29,276 nucleotides of DNA from a virus, in the IMG/VR virus record IMGVR_UViG_3300010885_020161, positions 1 to 29,276 of that record. One strand, given 5' to 3'. A model generated the notes under the pieces. The model saw only the letters and a program-made list of their open reading frames with translations. It did no database searches and was not told the DNA's origin. Shown here in pieces: positions 6,057-13,788 of this stretch; positions within the stretch are counted from its first letter, which is position 1; each line of letters begins with the position of its first letter. The position numbers were made by a program, and so were the translations under genes.

Positions 6057-6144
6057 ATGCTATGATTTTTATAGCATCCTAAAATATTCAACGCTATACT
6101 TTTAATAGCAGACCCAAATACTCAGTGCTATGATGTTTATAGCA
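6057..6144. promoter_or_regulatory. Three 19-bp palindromes at exact 34-bp spacing (operator candidates)
   Basis: TGCTAT-N7-ATAGCA at 6058-6076, CGCTAT-N7-ATAGCA at 6092-6110 and TGCTAT-N7-ATAGCA at 6126-6144. Start-to-start distance is 34 both times. The shape (six-base arms, seven-base AT-rich spacer) fits sites for a dimeric helix-turn-helix regulator, and the position fits control of both divergent units. No regulator gene of that type is seen in the window. Confidence 0.65.
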
Positions 6145-6188
6145 TTCTAAAAATTTTAGAAAAAAGTTCAGGCATTTACAATGTCTCC

Positions 6189-6392
6189 ATGAATCTACAA
6201 GAGATCAGTGTGATAGCGGAGAAAGGGCTTCTTTTATGGCGGCTGACGGATGACCCGTTGACGCTGAGTGCCTCGAAAATACTCTTGCGCTGCCGCAAGA
6301 TGCCCCTTAATAAACCAGAGCAGATTTCCCTGGAGATGCTACAAAGGCAGTTGGCAGCATACGAGGTGCTTTACAGTAAGCAACTTATGTAA
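6189..6392 (+). CDS. Small hypothetical protein (67 aa), first late gene
   Basis: First plus-strand gene. No good Shine-Dalgarno is seen; a three-codon mini frame (ATG at 6181) ends at the TGA overlapping this ATG, so starting could depend on re-initiation. The product looks helical (MNLQEISVIAEKGLLLWRL, then a Leu-rich C-terminal helix). Position just before the small terminase is typical for small DNA-binding or packaging accessory proteins, but no motif supports this. Confidence 0.55.
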   Translation: MNLQEISVIAEKGLLLWRLTDDPLTLSASKILLRCRKMPLNKPEQISLEMLQRQLAAYEVLYSKQLM

Positions 6393-6404
6393 TACTCTTG
6401 GTCC

Positions 6405-6836
6405 ATGGACCAAGACAACCCAGCTGTAAGTACCCTCACTGCCATGCCCCCGGCCCTCCTGGCCGACGTAGCGGATGACCCGTCTATACTAAAAGGCATC
6501 GCCACTGTCATGTCGGCGGTTCAGCTAGAGGGTCTGCACCGTGTATTTAATAACCCGTCCACACCGACCGGGCAGAAGATACAAATTTTTGAGGCCACGT
6601 CCAAGATCGCAGAGATAGGCGCTTACGGGAAAGCAACTACTTACGGTCAGGTGGGAGCAGAGAAGTTCAGCCTGTCGATCAACGTCCTCAACCAGGTGGC
6701 ACCAACCCCAGCTGCAACCTCCACCCCAACTAAGCTGGAAACAAGTGCGCCAGTTGTTTTAGATGTGGTCGATGTCGCGGACGTGACGGACGTCACAGCA
6801 AAGGATATTAAAGAGGCAGCTGTCGATGCACGTTGA
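6405..6836 (+). CDS. Small terminase subunit candidate
   Basis: 143-residue protein directly before and overlapping the large terminase by 11 bases. Residues about 20-75 look helical (PSILKGIATVMSAVQLEGL and PTGQKIQIFEATSKIAEIG), consistent with an oligomerising terminase small subunit, and the C-terminal third is Thr/Pro/Val/Asp-rich linker. The small subunit binds the packaging site and loads the large subunit. Sequence identity of small terminases is poor, so the call rests mostly on position, size and helical content. No strong ribosome site before the ATG. Confidence 0.6.
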   Translation: MDQDNPAVSTLTAMPPALLADVADDPSILKGIATVMSAVQLEGLHRVFNNPSTPTGQKIQIFEATSKIAEIGAYGKATTYGQVGAEKFSLSINVLNQVAPTPAATSTPTKLETSAPVVLDVVDVADVTDVTAKDIKEAAVDAR

Positions 6837-8268
6837 TTTCGACCCCCCACTGTCTATCAATGGGTTCTTGACTTCAGACAAGTTCATCTCGCTGATTGTT
6901 GGGCCGGTGGGATCCACCAAAACCAGCGCAGGGATCATGAAGATTGCCTACCACGCCAAGAAGATGGCTCCGTGCAGGGATGGTGTGCGCCGCAGCCGGT
7001 GTGTCTGGGTGAGGAACACGAACCAGATGCTGCACGACACCAGTATCCCGGACTTCGTCAAATGGTTTCCGGACGGTGTAGCTGGTACGTTTGCCAAGGT
7101 GCAGATGAAGTTCATGCTGAAGTTTGACGATGTTGAGTGTGAGGTGCTTTTTCGCGGATTGGAGGATTCCAATGACGTCAGACGATTGCTATCTTTGCAG
7201 ATCAGCTTTGCGGTCCTGGACGAGTTCCGGGAGATCAACCAGCAGATTTTCGAGGCCCTGCAAGGGCGACTGGGCAGATACCCCGATAAATCCCTTGTGC
7301 CGCCTCGTCCTGAGTGGGGGTTGGACGCCGATGGCGTACCTATTGGTGGGTGTGTCAAAGATGATGGCTCAAGCAACCGACACATCTGGGGGATGACCAA
7401 CCCGCCGGACACGGACACGTTCTGGGAGACGCTGCTGACCGAGCCGCCCAAGAATGCCGAGGTGTTTTTTCAGCCCAGCGGTCTCAGCCAGGAAGCGGAC
7501 TGGCTCAAGTACCTGCCGTCGGAGTACTACGCCAACCTGGCAGAGGGTAAGACCCAGCAGTGGATCGACGTTTATATTAATGCCAAGTTTGGCGAGTCGC
7601 TGGCTGGTAAACCGGTGTTCAGCAGCTTCAAGACAGACACCCACGTTGCCAAGAACCCGCTCATCGTCCAGGCGGGACCGCTCATCATTGGGGTGGACGC
7701 CGGGCTGACGCCGACGGCGACGATATGCCAGGTTGACTACCAGGGCAGGCTGCTGGTGCACGACTCGATCACCGGGGATAACATGGGGGCGCTGCGGTTC
7801 TGCCGGGAGATGCTCAAACCACTGTTGACCAATAAGTATGGCCAGAAAGCCAGCATCGTCATCATTGACCCGGCAGCGTTCCAGCGCGCGCAGACCGACG
7901 AGCGCACGGTGGCGGACATTTTCAAGAACGAGGGGTTTGTGGTTAAACCCGCCCTGACCAACACCATCACCGCCAGGTTGGCTGCAGTGGACGGCTACCT
8001 GACCAGGACCGTGGACGGTAAACCGGCGATGTTGATTGATAAAGGGGGATGCGCAAAACTTATCCTGGCGCTGCGCTCGAAGTACCGGTACAAGACCAAT
8101 GCCAAGGGGGACACCGACGAGACGCCGGACAAAACTCACCCTTGGTCGGACCTTGCTGATTCCTTACAGTATGCCTGTCTGCACGCGGACGGTGGGGCAT
8201 CGATCGGTGCGGCACGGCGTGGCACGGCAGTCAAGGTTGTTCAAAAATCTAAATATGTTTACGCGTAA
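6826..8268 (+). CDS. terL: Terminase large subunit (ATPase/nuclease)
   Basis: 480 residues, normal length. N-terminal packaging ATPase: Walker A-like GPVGSTKT at residues 26-33 and Walker B AVLDEF at 129-134. C-terminal RNase H-like nuclease: GVDAG around 289-293 (acidic D291), IIDPA around 346-350 (D348) and HPWSDLADSLQYA around 438-450 (D442/D445). It cuts the concatemer and pumps DNA into the prohead through the portal, with the small subunit encoded just upstream. The last codons and the TAA stop are formed by a copy of the 14-bp palindrome (8257-8270). Confidence 0.95.
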   Translation: MHVDFDPPLSINGFLTSDKFISLIVGPVGSTKTSAGIMKIAYHAKKMAPCRDGVRRSRCVWVRNTNQMLHDTSIPDFVKWFPDGVAGTFAKVQMKFMLKFDDVECEVLFRGLEDSNDVRRLLSLQISFAVLDEFREINQQIFEALQGRLGRYPDKSLVPPRPEWGLDADGVPIGGCVKDDGSSNRHIWGMTNPPDTDTFWETLLTEPPKNAEVFFQPSGLSQEADWLKYLPSEYYANLAEGKTQQWIDVYINAKFGESLAGKPVFSSFKTDTHVAKNPLIVQAGPLIIGVDAGLTPTATICQVDYQGRLLVHDSITGDNMGALRFCREMLKPLLTNKYGQKASIVIIDPAAFQRAQTDERTVADIFKNEGFVVKPALTNTITARLAAVDGYLTRTVDGKPAMLIDKGGCAKLILALRSKYRYKTNAKGDTDETPDKTHPWSDLADSLQYACLHADGGASIGAARRGTAVKVVQKSKYVYA

Positions 8269-8270
8269 GC
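8257..8270. repeat. 14-bp palindrome copy forming the terL stop
   Basis: GTTTACGCGTAAGC, one mismatch to GCTTACNNGTAAGC. It encodes Val-Tyr-Ala-stop at the end of the large terminase, in the same phase as the copies at 4104 and 24459. Confidence 0.55.
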
Positions 8271-8286
8271 TAATATCGTGTACATT
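8258..8286 (+). promoter_or_regulatory. Weak promoter candidate before the portal gene
   Basis: TTTACG (8258-8263), 17 bases, TACATT (8281-8286), in the 114-base gap between terL and the portal gene. Each box matches the sigma-70 consensus at four of six bases. The gap also holds a 19-codon hydrophobic frame (8293-8352) of doubtful reality and a partial palindrome copy (8364-8374). Confidence 0.25.
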
Positions 8287-8382
8287 TGCCCCATGAACCC
8301 CGGAACCCAATTAATCGTTGGACTGGCGCTTTTCGCGCTGGGGTTTTCTGACGGCCCCATAAGCTAACAGGTAGTCACATAT

Positions 8383-10518
8383 ATGCAGCCCTTTGGAATG
8401 ACACCCCCTTCTCCCATGGGTCTTCCTGCTCAAGGGCCCGCCCCGCAGCAGCTCAATATTGGCGGTGTGATGAGCATGAAGCCGCTGTCCACCATGAAGG
8501 CCGAGGAGGCGACGGCAGCCGCCATCGACCGGGCCAGGAGCGCGAGCAATGCGCCGGTGGTTCAGGGCCTGGTTCAGTTGCTGCAAAAACACTGGAGCCT
8601 GGCCAAGACTGCCAAGCTGCAAATTGAGCTGGAGATGCTGGAGGCCGTAAGGGCCAAGAATGGGCAGCACCCCGTTGCACTTGAAGCCGAGCTGAAGGCG
8701 CAGGGTGGCTCGCAGATTTACATGATGTTGTTTGCCACCAAGGCCCGGCAGGCCAAAGCGCTGCTCAACGATGTCCTGGTGGGCGCGGGGGTCGAGAAAC
8801 CTTGGACCATATCGCCCAGCCCCAAGCCAGATCTTCCGGAAGAACAAGTAACCCAGATCGTGCAGGGTATCCAGACCTTGGTGCAGCAGGCCGAAAGCGG
8901 GCCAACGCCGATGAGCGTCGAGGAGATTCGTCAGCTGATGCGGGACGCCAAAGACCGGCTGGAAGACCAGGTGATGCAGCAGGCCCGGTTTGAGGCAGGC
9001 AAGTGCGAGGATGCGTTGGAAGACACGATGGTAGAAGGTGGCTTTTTGGAAGCCATGAATGAGTTTTTGGACGACCTGACAGTCTTCAAGACGGCTTTTA
9101 TCAAAGGCCCGATCATCTCTAATAAGCCTAAGCTTACGTGGGTTCCACAAGCCAACGGCACCAGCAAAGCCGTCGTCAATACGGTCAAGTGCCTGGATTG
9201 GAAGCGGGTAGACCCGTTCATGATGTACCCGGCGAGCTACGGCAAAGATGTCCAGGATGCGTACCTGATTGAGCGGCACCGGTTGAGTTCGGCGTCGCTT
9301 AGCGCCATGATTGGGGTTGATGGCTACAACGAAGATGCCATACGCGCTGTCTTGGACCAGTATGGCAAGGGCGGACTGCGGGAGTGGTTGGCAATTGACT
9401 CCGCACGCGCGCCCGCCGAGGGTCGCAACACAGCCCATGTCATGACGGGCGATGACCTGATAGATGCCCTGCAGTATTGGGGCGAAGTCTCTGGCAAGAT
9501 GTTGCGCGAGTGGGGCATGAAGGGCATTACCGATGAGGCCAAGGTCTACCCCGTGGAGTGCTGGTTGATTGGTGAGTACGTCATCAAGGCCATCATCAAC
9601 CCGGACCCGCTGGCCCGCCGCCCGTATTACACGGATGGCTACAGCCGGGTGCCCGGTGCGTTCTGGCACAAAAGCCTTTACGACCTTATTAAAGATGTCT
9701 GCTCCATGTGCAATGCCGCCGCGCGGGCGCTGGCCAACAACCTGGGCATCAGCTCTGGGCCGCAGGTGGGCGTGAACATCGACCGCATCGCCACCGGAGA
9801 AGAAGTCTCTGAGATGTACCCGTGGAAGATCTGGCAATTTACCAATGACCCGATGGGTTCTGGCGCGGCACCGCTGTCGTTTTTTCAGCCGACCTCTAAT
9901 GCAGCCGAGCTGATGGGGGTGTACGACAAGTTCAGCCTGATGGCTGATGAGTACAGTGGCATCCCGCGCTACATGACCGGCACAGAAGGCACGCCCGGTG
10001 CGGGGAGGACGGCATCGGGGCTGTCGATGATGGTGGGCAATGCGTCCAAAGTTATCAAGTCGTTGGTGTCCAGCATTGATCTGCATGTGACCGACAAGGT
10101 GGTGGGGCGGTTGTTTGACCACAAGATGCAATACGACCCGGCGTTCCAGTACCAGGGCGACCTGAACATTGTGGTGCGCGGCGCGTTGAGCCTGCAGGTC
10201 AAGGAAGCGGCCAACCAGGCGCGGATGCAGTTCTTGCAGTCAACCGCCAACCCAGTTGACATGCAGATCACCGGTATTGAAGGCCGGGCGGCGGTGCTGC
10301 GGGAGACCGCCAAGGGGCTGAACATGAACACCGATAGCGTGGTGCCATCGATATCAGCCATGCGTATGAAGCAGATTCAGCAAGCCATGGCGCAGCAACA
10401 AGCCGCGCAGAGCCCGCAAGGCGCGCCGCAAGCGCCAAGCGGACCGCAGTCAGGACAAACGCTAGACAACGGCCAACCCATCACGGACAACTTTAGCCCG
10501 CAACCTATGGCGGCATAA
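8383..10518 (+). CDS. Portal protein
   Basis: 711-residue protein after terL. It has a long helical N-terminal part (residues about 40-220), a core with conserved-looking aromatic and Gly segments (about 270-560, including SEMYPWKIWQFTN and SGIPRYMTGTEG) and a Gln/Ala/Pro-rich tail. The order terminase, portal, scaffold, coat and the size fit the portal of podoviruses and related tailed phages. Twelve copies form the vertex ring through which DNA is packaged and ejected. AGG lies 13 bases before the ATG. A long open frame on the opposite strand is an antisense shadow. Confidence 0.9.
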   Translation: MQPFGMTPPSPMGLPAQGPAPQQLNIGGVMSMKPLSTMKAEEATAAAIDRARSASNAPVVQGLVQLLQKHWSLAKTAKLQIELEMLEAVRAKNGQHPVALEAELKAQGGSQIYMMLFATKARQAKALLNDVLVGAGVEKPWTISPSPKPDLPEEQVTQIVQGIQTLVQQAESGPTPMSVEEIRQLMRDAKDRLEDQVMQQARFEAGKCEDALEDTMVEGGFLEAMNEFLDDLTVFKTAFIKGPIISNKPKLTWVPQANGTSKAVVNTVKCLDWKRVDPFMMYPASYGKDVQDAYLIERHRLSSASLSAMIGVDGYNEDAIRAVLDQYGKGGLREWLAIDSARAPAEGRNTAHVMTGDDLIDALQYWGEVSGKMLREWGMKGITDEAKVYPVECWLIGEYVIKAIINPDPLARRPYYTDGYSRVPGAFWHKSLYDLIKDVCSMCNAAARALANNLGISSGPQVGVNIDRIATGEEVSEMYPWKIWQFTNDPMGSGAAPLSFFQPTSNAAELMGVYDKFSLMADEYSGIPRYMTGTEGTPGAGRTASGLSMMVGNASKVIKSLVSSIDLHVTDKVVGRLFDHKMQYDPAFQYQGDLNIVVRGALSLQVKEAANQARMQFLQSTANPVDMQITGIEGRAAVLRETAKGLNMNTDSVVPSISAMRMKQIQQAMAQQQAAQSPQGAPQAPSGPQSGQTLDNGQPITDNFSPQPMAA

Positions 10519-10573
10519 CCCAACGGTGAGCCAACCCGTAAAAAGTTGGCGCTTGATAAATGGAAGTGTTGAT

Positions 10574-10726
10574 ATGGCTACAAAAATGCCCCCCAAGATG
10601 AAGAAGTTTGAACAAGGCGGTTACGACAAAGAGACGAAAGGCGTCAAAGAAGGCTCCAAAAAAGACATGGCTATGGACAAAAAGCAGATGGCCAAGATGC
10701 CTTTTATGTCGAAGAAACCAAAATGA
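10574..10726 (+). CDS. Small Lys-rich protein (50 aa)
   Basis: Start set at 10574 (MATKMPPKMKKFEQ) because GGAAG lies about seven bases upstream; a GTG 48 bases earlier would fall in a hairpin (GCCAAC 10530-10535 / GTTGGC 10545-10550). About a third of residues are Lys and Met is abundant. The TGA overlaps the next ATG as ATGA. Small basic proteins at this place, between portal and scaffold, can be minor virion or DNA-associated proteins; the function is unknown. Confidence 0.6.
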   Translation: MATKMPPKMKKFEQGGYDKETKGVKEGSKKDMAMDKKQMAKMPFMSKKPK

Positions 10727-10944
10727 GCGGGTTCAACGAAGAACTTTTGCTGCGCGAAGGTGCCAATTACTTCGGTAATCGCCTGATCTACAAGAACCAG
10801 GACATTGGCGTGACTGCGCCTGGGGCTGGCTTGGTTCTTTTTCCTGAAGGGGAAGACCTGGTGGCACGCTTGAAAGACATCACCGATGTTGTGGCAAAAC
10901 CAGCCCGCGCCAAAAAGGCGGCGGTGGACGACACCGCTGCATGA
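10723..10944 (+). CDS. Small head-module protein (73 aa)
   Basis: Coupled by ATGA overlaps to both neighbours. N-terminal half GANYFGNRLIYKNQDIG followed by an Ala/Lys-rich tail. No membrane segment or known motif. Conserved spacing in the head module suggests a minor structural or assembly role, which is inference. Confidence 0.6.
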   Translation: MSGFNEELLLREGANYFGNRLIYKNQDIGVTAPGAGLVLFPEGEDLVARLKDITDVVAKPARAKKAAVDDTAA

Positions 10945-11138
10945 CCAAGCCCGAAGAAGTGGAACTGTTTGAGTTCTTGGCCCGCCAAGCCAAGCTGCGC
11001 GAGTGGCTGATCTCAAAGCTGGCCGAGGACACACAAGTGTTGATGCAGGCACTGGAGATTGACCAGCTCCGAAAAGCTCAGGGGCGTACCCAATTTGCCA
11101 GCACGATGCTGTCAATGATGGACGCCCATAAAAAATAA
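10941..11138 (+). CDS. Small head-module protein (65 aa)
   Basis: ATG overlaps the previous TGA. The product is predicted almost all-helical (KPEEVELFEFLARQAKLREW, then LAEDTQVLMQALEIDQLRKA), so a coiled coil or helical bundle is likely. It is the last gene before the promoter/terminator island. Function not recognised. Confidence 0.6.
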   Translation: MTKPEEVELFEFLARQAKLREWLISKLAEDTQVLMQALEIDQLRKAQGRTQFASTMLSMMDAHKK

Positions 11139-11150
11139 TTAAATTAGTTG

Positions 11151-11178
11151 TTGACGTGTAAGCAACTTGTGATATAAA
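11151..11178 (+). promoter_or_regulatory. Sigma-70-like promoter before the capsid genes
   Basis: TTGACG (11151-11156), 16 bases, TATAAA (11173-11178). The -35 merges into ACGTGTAAGC, a half copy of the 14-bp palindrome. Transcription would start near 11185, upstream of the terminator at 11226-11261 and of the scaffold gene. Confidence 0.55.
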
Positions 11179-11184
11179 CACCAC

Positions 11185-11261
11185 ATATGGATAAGTCAGC
11201 CTTCGCGCTGACCCCACGATTACCTCTAATGTGCTTACGAGTAAGCGTATTAGTATTTTTT
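11185..11261 (+). ncRNA. Possible small RNA or attenuator leader
   Basis: The promoter at 11151-11178 and the terminator ending near 11261 frame a transcript of about 77 nt. It contains a GTCAGC/GCTGAC hairpin (six-base pairs, loop CTTCGC, about 11195-11212) and then the terminator hairpin. It has no plausible coding frame. It could be a free small RNA or an attenuator limiting early expression of the capsid genes. Confidence 0.4.
11226..11261 (+). terminator. Intrinsic terminator upstream of the scaffold gene
   Basis: A 13-base-pair stem (11226-11238 with 11241-11253, including two G-T wobbles) around a GA loop is followed by TATTTTTT. The core of the stem is a perfect copy of the 14-bp palindrome (11233-11246). 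Read-through or regulated termination would be needed for upstream promoters to reach the capsid genes. Confidence 0.7.
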
Positions 11262-11296
11262 AACCTGATAAGCCTGCGGGCCCAGGAGTTTGACAG

Positions 11297-12262
11297 ATGG
11301 CACTACCCCAACAGGTACAGGCTGCGCTTGACGCAGCGGAAACAACCCTTGCAACGATAAACGCACCCAGTGCGAACGAAGCAAGCCCGGTGGAACCAGC
11401 GTTAGACGCTCAACCACAGCCTGACCCGTTTGGTAGTGCCCCGCAGCCGCAAGCTGCGCCGGTAGAGCCACCTGCTCCGGCAGTTACGAAGCCCGATCCT
11501 TGGGAAGCCCGCTACACCTCGTTGCGCGGTCTTTTTGAGAAAACGGTCCCGGAGCTGCAAGGGCAGGTCAAGACACTGCAAAGTAACTTGACTGACGCCA
11601 TCACACGGCTAAACCAAGCAAGTGAAACGCAGGAGAGCCAACCAGCGCAGCCGCCAGCAGCGGACCCCAGGGATGCCGAGAACTTCGGGCAAGACTTGGT
11701 GGAGATGGTGAGCCGGGTAGCAAGCCAAGCAATTGGCCGTACTGCCCAGACGTTTGATGCGAAGGTGGCGCAGTTTGAACAACAAATGGCCCGACTGGAA
11801 ACTGCTGTGCAGGGGACAACCCAGCAAGTTGCAGTGACAGCCGAGCAAGCGTTTTTTGATCGCGTGACCAAACTGGTTCCGAACTGGGATCAAGTCAATG
11901 TAGACCCGGCCTTCGTGGCATGGCTGCAGGGGATTGACCCGGTGTACGGACTGGCGCGTCAAGCAGCACTGAATCGTGCGCAGGAAAGCTTAAATGCTGA
12001 CCATGCCGCTGCGGTGTTTCAGGCTTTCATCGGACCCCAACAAGCCGCGCCCAAAGAGCCCGACCCCCTGGACAAGCAAATGAGCCCGAGAAGTGCTACC
12101 AGTGTCCAACCGACGTCTGCCCAGCCGCAGATGATAAGTCAGGCCGATGTGACGAAGTTTTACGACGACGCCAGACGGGGCCTGTACAGAGGAAACGAAG
12201 CTGAGTATGCGCGGATTGAGCAGTTAATTAACGCCGCCCTGGCTGAAAGTCGAATCTATTAG
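11297..12262 (+). CDS. Scaffolding-like capsid assembly protein
   Basis: 321 residues lying directly before the decoration and coat genes. The N-terminal third is a Pro/Gln/Ala-rich disordered region, followed by helical segments (about 70-120 and 140-190, KTLQSNLTDAITRLNQ and QQMARLETAVQ) with coiled-coil character and a short C-terminal helical domain (about 280-321). This is the usual build of scaffolding proteins, which fill the prohead and leave before packaging. AGGAG precedes the ATG. The sequence family is not recognised, so the call uses composition and gene order. Confidence 0.75.
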   Translation: MALPQQVQAALDAAETTLATINAPSANEASPVEPALDAQPQPDPFGSAPQPQAAPVEPPAPAVTKPDPWEARYTSLRGLFEKTVPELQGQVKTLQSNLTDAITRLNQASETQESQPAQPPAADPRDAENFGQDLVEMVSRVASQAIGRTAQTFDAKVAQFEQQMARLETAVQGTTQQVAVTAEQAFFDRVTKLVPNWDQVNVDPAFVAWLQGIDPVYGLARQAALNRAQESLNADHAAAVFQAFIGPQQAAPKEPDPLDKQMSPRSATSVQPTSAQPQMISQADVTKFYDDARRGLYRGNEAEYARIEQLINAALAESRIY

Positions 12263-12304
12263 ACGACCAAAGTGGGACGGTAGCCATACCAAAGGAGATT
12301 TGAC

Positions 12305-12673
12305 ATGGCAAACGTATCGTCCCCCGTTCAGTCCATTGGTGGTCGTGAAACTGCACTGACAGTCACACAGACTACTGATACCCAAGCGGCAGCCATCACT
12401 GGCTTCACGCTTCCAGGCGCAGCCAATGTCATCACGACGATGGCTGCTTCCAGCATGGGCGCTTTGCCGGTTCTTCCAGCAGGCACCATGGTTGTAGTGA
12501 CGTCTACCGTCGCTACCAACACCTTGAAGATTTATCCCCCTGTCGGCGGGACTATTCAGGCGACCAATGCTGCAGGCACCGTTAACGCCGCCGTCACGAT
12601 GGCTGCGCAGGGTCTTGCTGTGTTTATGGCAACCGGTTCCAACAACGGTACCGATTTCTTTCGTCTGATCTAA
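12305..12673 (+). CDS. Capsid decoration / cement-like protein
   Basis: 122 residues, rich in Thr, Ala, Val and Gly with few charged residues, consistent with a beta-fold virion protein. It has a near-perfect AAAGGAGATTTGAC ribosome site, almost the same as that of the coat gene 25 bases downstream, so both are made in large amounts. A small protein just before the coat protein is often a cement protein that stabilises the shell, as in podoviruses such as BPP-1. Exact family not recognised. Confidence 0.65.
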   Translation: MANVSSPVQSIGGRETALTVTQTTDTQAAAITGFTLPGAANVITTMAASSMGALPVLPAGTMVVVTSTVATNTLKIYPPVGGTIQATNAAGTVNAAVTMAAQGLAVFMATGSNNGTDFFRLI

Positions 12674-12697
12674 CCCGCCACATAAAGGAGATTTATC

Positions 12698-13720
12698 ATG
12701 GCAGTCACCCGCAACTCTAGCGCCATCTTCCCAGTTGGCGCACCTTTCAACACCACCGTCCCAGCGTCTGGTAACTTTATCCCTTCAGTCTGGTCCGCCA
12801 AGCTGAATGCCAAGTTTTACGCGGCCACTGTGTTTGGCGAAATTGCCAACACCAGCTGGCAAGGCGACATCTCTGGCATGGGTGATAAGGTCATCATCCA
12901 CACTGCGCCGTCCATCACCGTGACGGACTACCAAGTCGGTGGTGCTGGCTTGAACTACCAAGTACCGCAGCCTGACGTGCAGGAAATGAACATTGATAAG
13001 GCCAAGGCTTTTGCCTTCCAAATCAATGACGTTCTGGACTACCAGGCCAAGCCCAACTTGCTGGACATGTTCTCGGCTGATGCTGGCGAGCAAATGAAGA
13101 TTCAGATTGACTCCACAGTCATCTACAACACGATCTTCCAAGCTGCTGCCGCTAACCAAGGCGCAACCGCTGGCGTTAAGTCGGGGTCGTTCAGCCTGGG
13201 TACTTCTGGCTCACCGATCACGATCAATGCGACTGCTGGCGATGCCAGCAACGTGCTGACCAAAATCTTGCAGCTGGCGTCGGTGCTGGACGAGCAGAAC
13301 GTCCCTGAGAGCGACCGCTTCTTGTTGCTTGACCCGGCCACGCGTACCTTGCTGATGAACACTAACTTGGCCCAGGCCCAGTTCATGGGTGACAGCCAGT
13401 CACTGGTGCGCAACGGCAAGATCGGCGTGATCGACCGTTTCACGGTGTACGTGACCAACCAGTTGCCTTTTGCTGCGGCCAGCGCCACAGTTTGGACTTC
13501 TGGTGCAGGTAACGAAACCAGCGTTACCGCTACCACCAACGCGGCACGCCGTCGTGTAATCGTGGCCGGACACAAGTCGGGTATCACCTTTGCCAGCCAG
13601 ATCACCAAGATGGAAACCATCCGTAACCCGAACGACTTTGGTGACTACATCCGGTCGCTGAACGTGTTTGGCTACAAAGTGGTGAAGTCTGAATCGCTGG
13701 CCGTTTGCGTTGTGGCTTGA
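12698..13720 (+). CDS. Major capsid protein
   Basis: 340 residues with a strong AAAGGAG site. After a short N arm, residues about 28-115 hold NFIPSVWSAKLNAKFYA, a TSWQGDISGMGDKVIIH segment and a DYQ-rich part; a long helix-like stretch follows (about 118-155) and the end is beta-rich, consistent with the HK97 coat fold. Size and place after scaffold and cement genes match a coat protein. A terminator follows immediately, which favours high coat mRNA. I cannot tell the exact coat subfamily by eye. Confidence 0.88.
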   Translation: MAVTRNSSAIFPVGAPFNTTVPASGNFIPSVWSAKLNAKFYAATVFGEIANTSWQGDISGMGDKVIIHTAPSITVTDYQVGGAGLNYQVPQPDVQEMNIDKAKAFAFQINDVLDYQAKPNLLDMFSADAGEQMKIQIDSTVIYNTIFQAAAANQGATAGVKSGSFSLGTSGSPITINATAGDASNVLTKILQLASVLDEQNVPESDRFLLLDPATRTLLMNTNLAQAQFMGDSQSLVRNGKIGVIDRFTVYVTNQLPFAAASATVWTSGAGNETSVTATTNAARRRVIVAGHKSGITFASQITKMETIRNPNDFGDYIRSLNVFGYKVVKSESLAVCVVA

Positions 13721-13721
13721 T

Positions 13722-13735
13722 GCTTACGTGTTAGC
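13722..13735. repeat. 14-bp palindrome copy after the coat gene
   Basis: GCTTACGTGTTAGC, one mismatch. It starts one base after the TGA of the coat gene and lies before the GC-rich terminator. Confidence 0.5.
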
Positions 13736-13745
13736 AAATTAGAGG

Positions 13746-13775
13746 GGCCCGGCTTCAACCGCCGGGCCATTCTTT
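13746..13775 (+). terminator. Intrinsic terminator after the coat gene
   Basis: Perfect stem GGCCCGGC (13746-13753) / GCCGGGCC (13761-13768) with a seven-base loop, followed by ATTCTTT. It would lower transcription of the tail genes relative to coat. Confidence 0.8.
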
Positions 13776-13788
13776 ATGGAGTAGTTTT

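Larger units (their letters stand above)
5867..6188. promoter_or_regulatory. Divergent intergenic region
   Basis: Gene-free stretch between the structured RNA (minus) and the first late gene (plus). It holds pyrimidine/purine-biased sequence, a G-run block, three evenly spaced palindromes and an AT palindrome TTCTAAAAATTTTAGAA (6145-6161). A possible plus-strand -10, TACAAT, is at 6177-6182, with no convincing -35. A 79-codon plus-strand frame (5843-6082) crosses the G-runs and is not credible. Confidence 0.55.

Noticed and set aside
5843-6082. 79-codon plus-strand frame over the G-run block
   Set aside because: Low-complexity Gly/Arg/Trp product forced by G-runs, no ribosome site, and it overlaps the structured RNA and palindromes.
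6057-6144. Short CRISPR array (three repeats with even spacing)
   Set aside because: Only three units, spacers of 15 bases, and the repeats are palindromes with variable centres; operators fit better.
6145-6161. TTCTAAAAATTTTAGAA as a terminator
   Set aside because: The palindrome is pure AT-type with no GC stem and is followed by A on the plus strand; more likely an AT element next to the palindromic sites.
8293-8352. 19-codon hydrophobic reading frame between terL and portal
   Set aside because: Too short, no ribosome site, and no coupling to either neighbour.
8311-10131. Very long open frame on the minus strand opposite the portal gene
   Set aside because: It is antisense to a clear portal gene, has His/Arg/Leu-rich shadow composition and no ribosome site.
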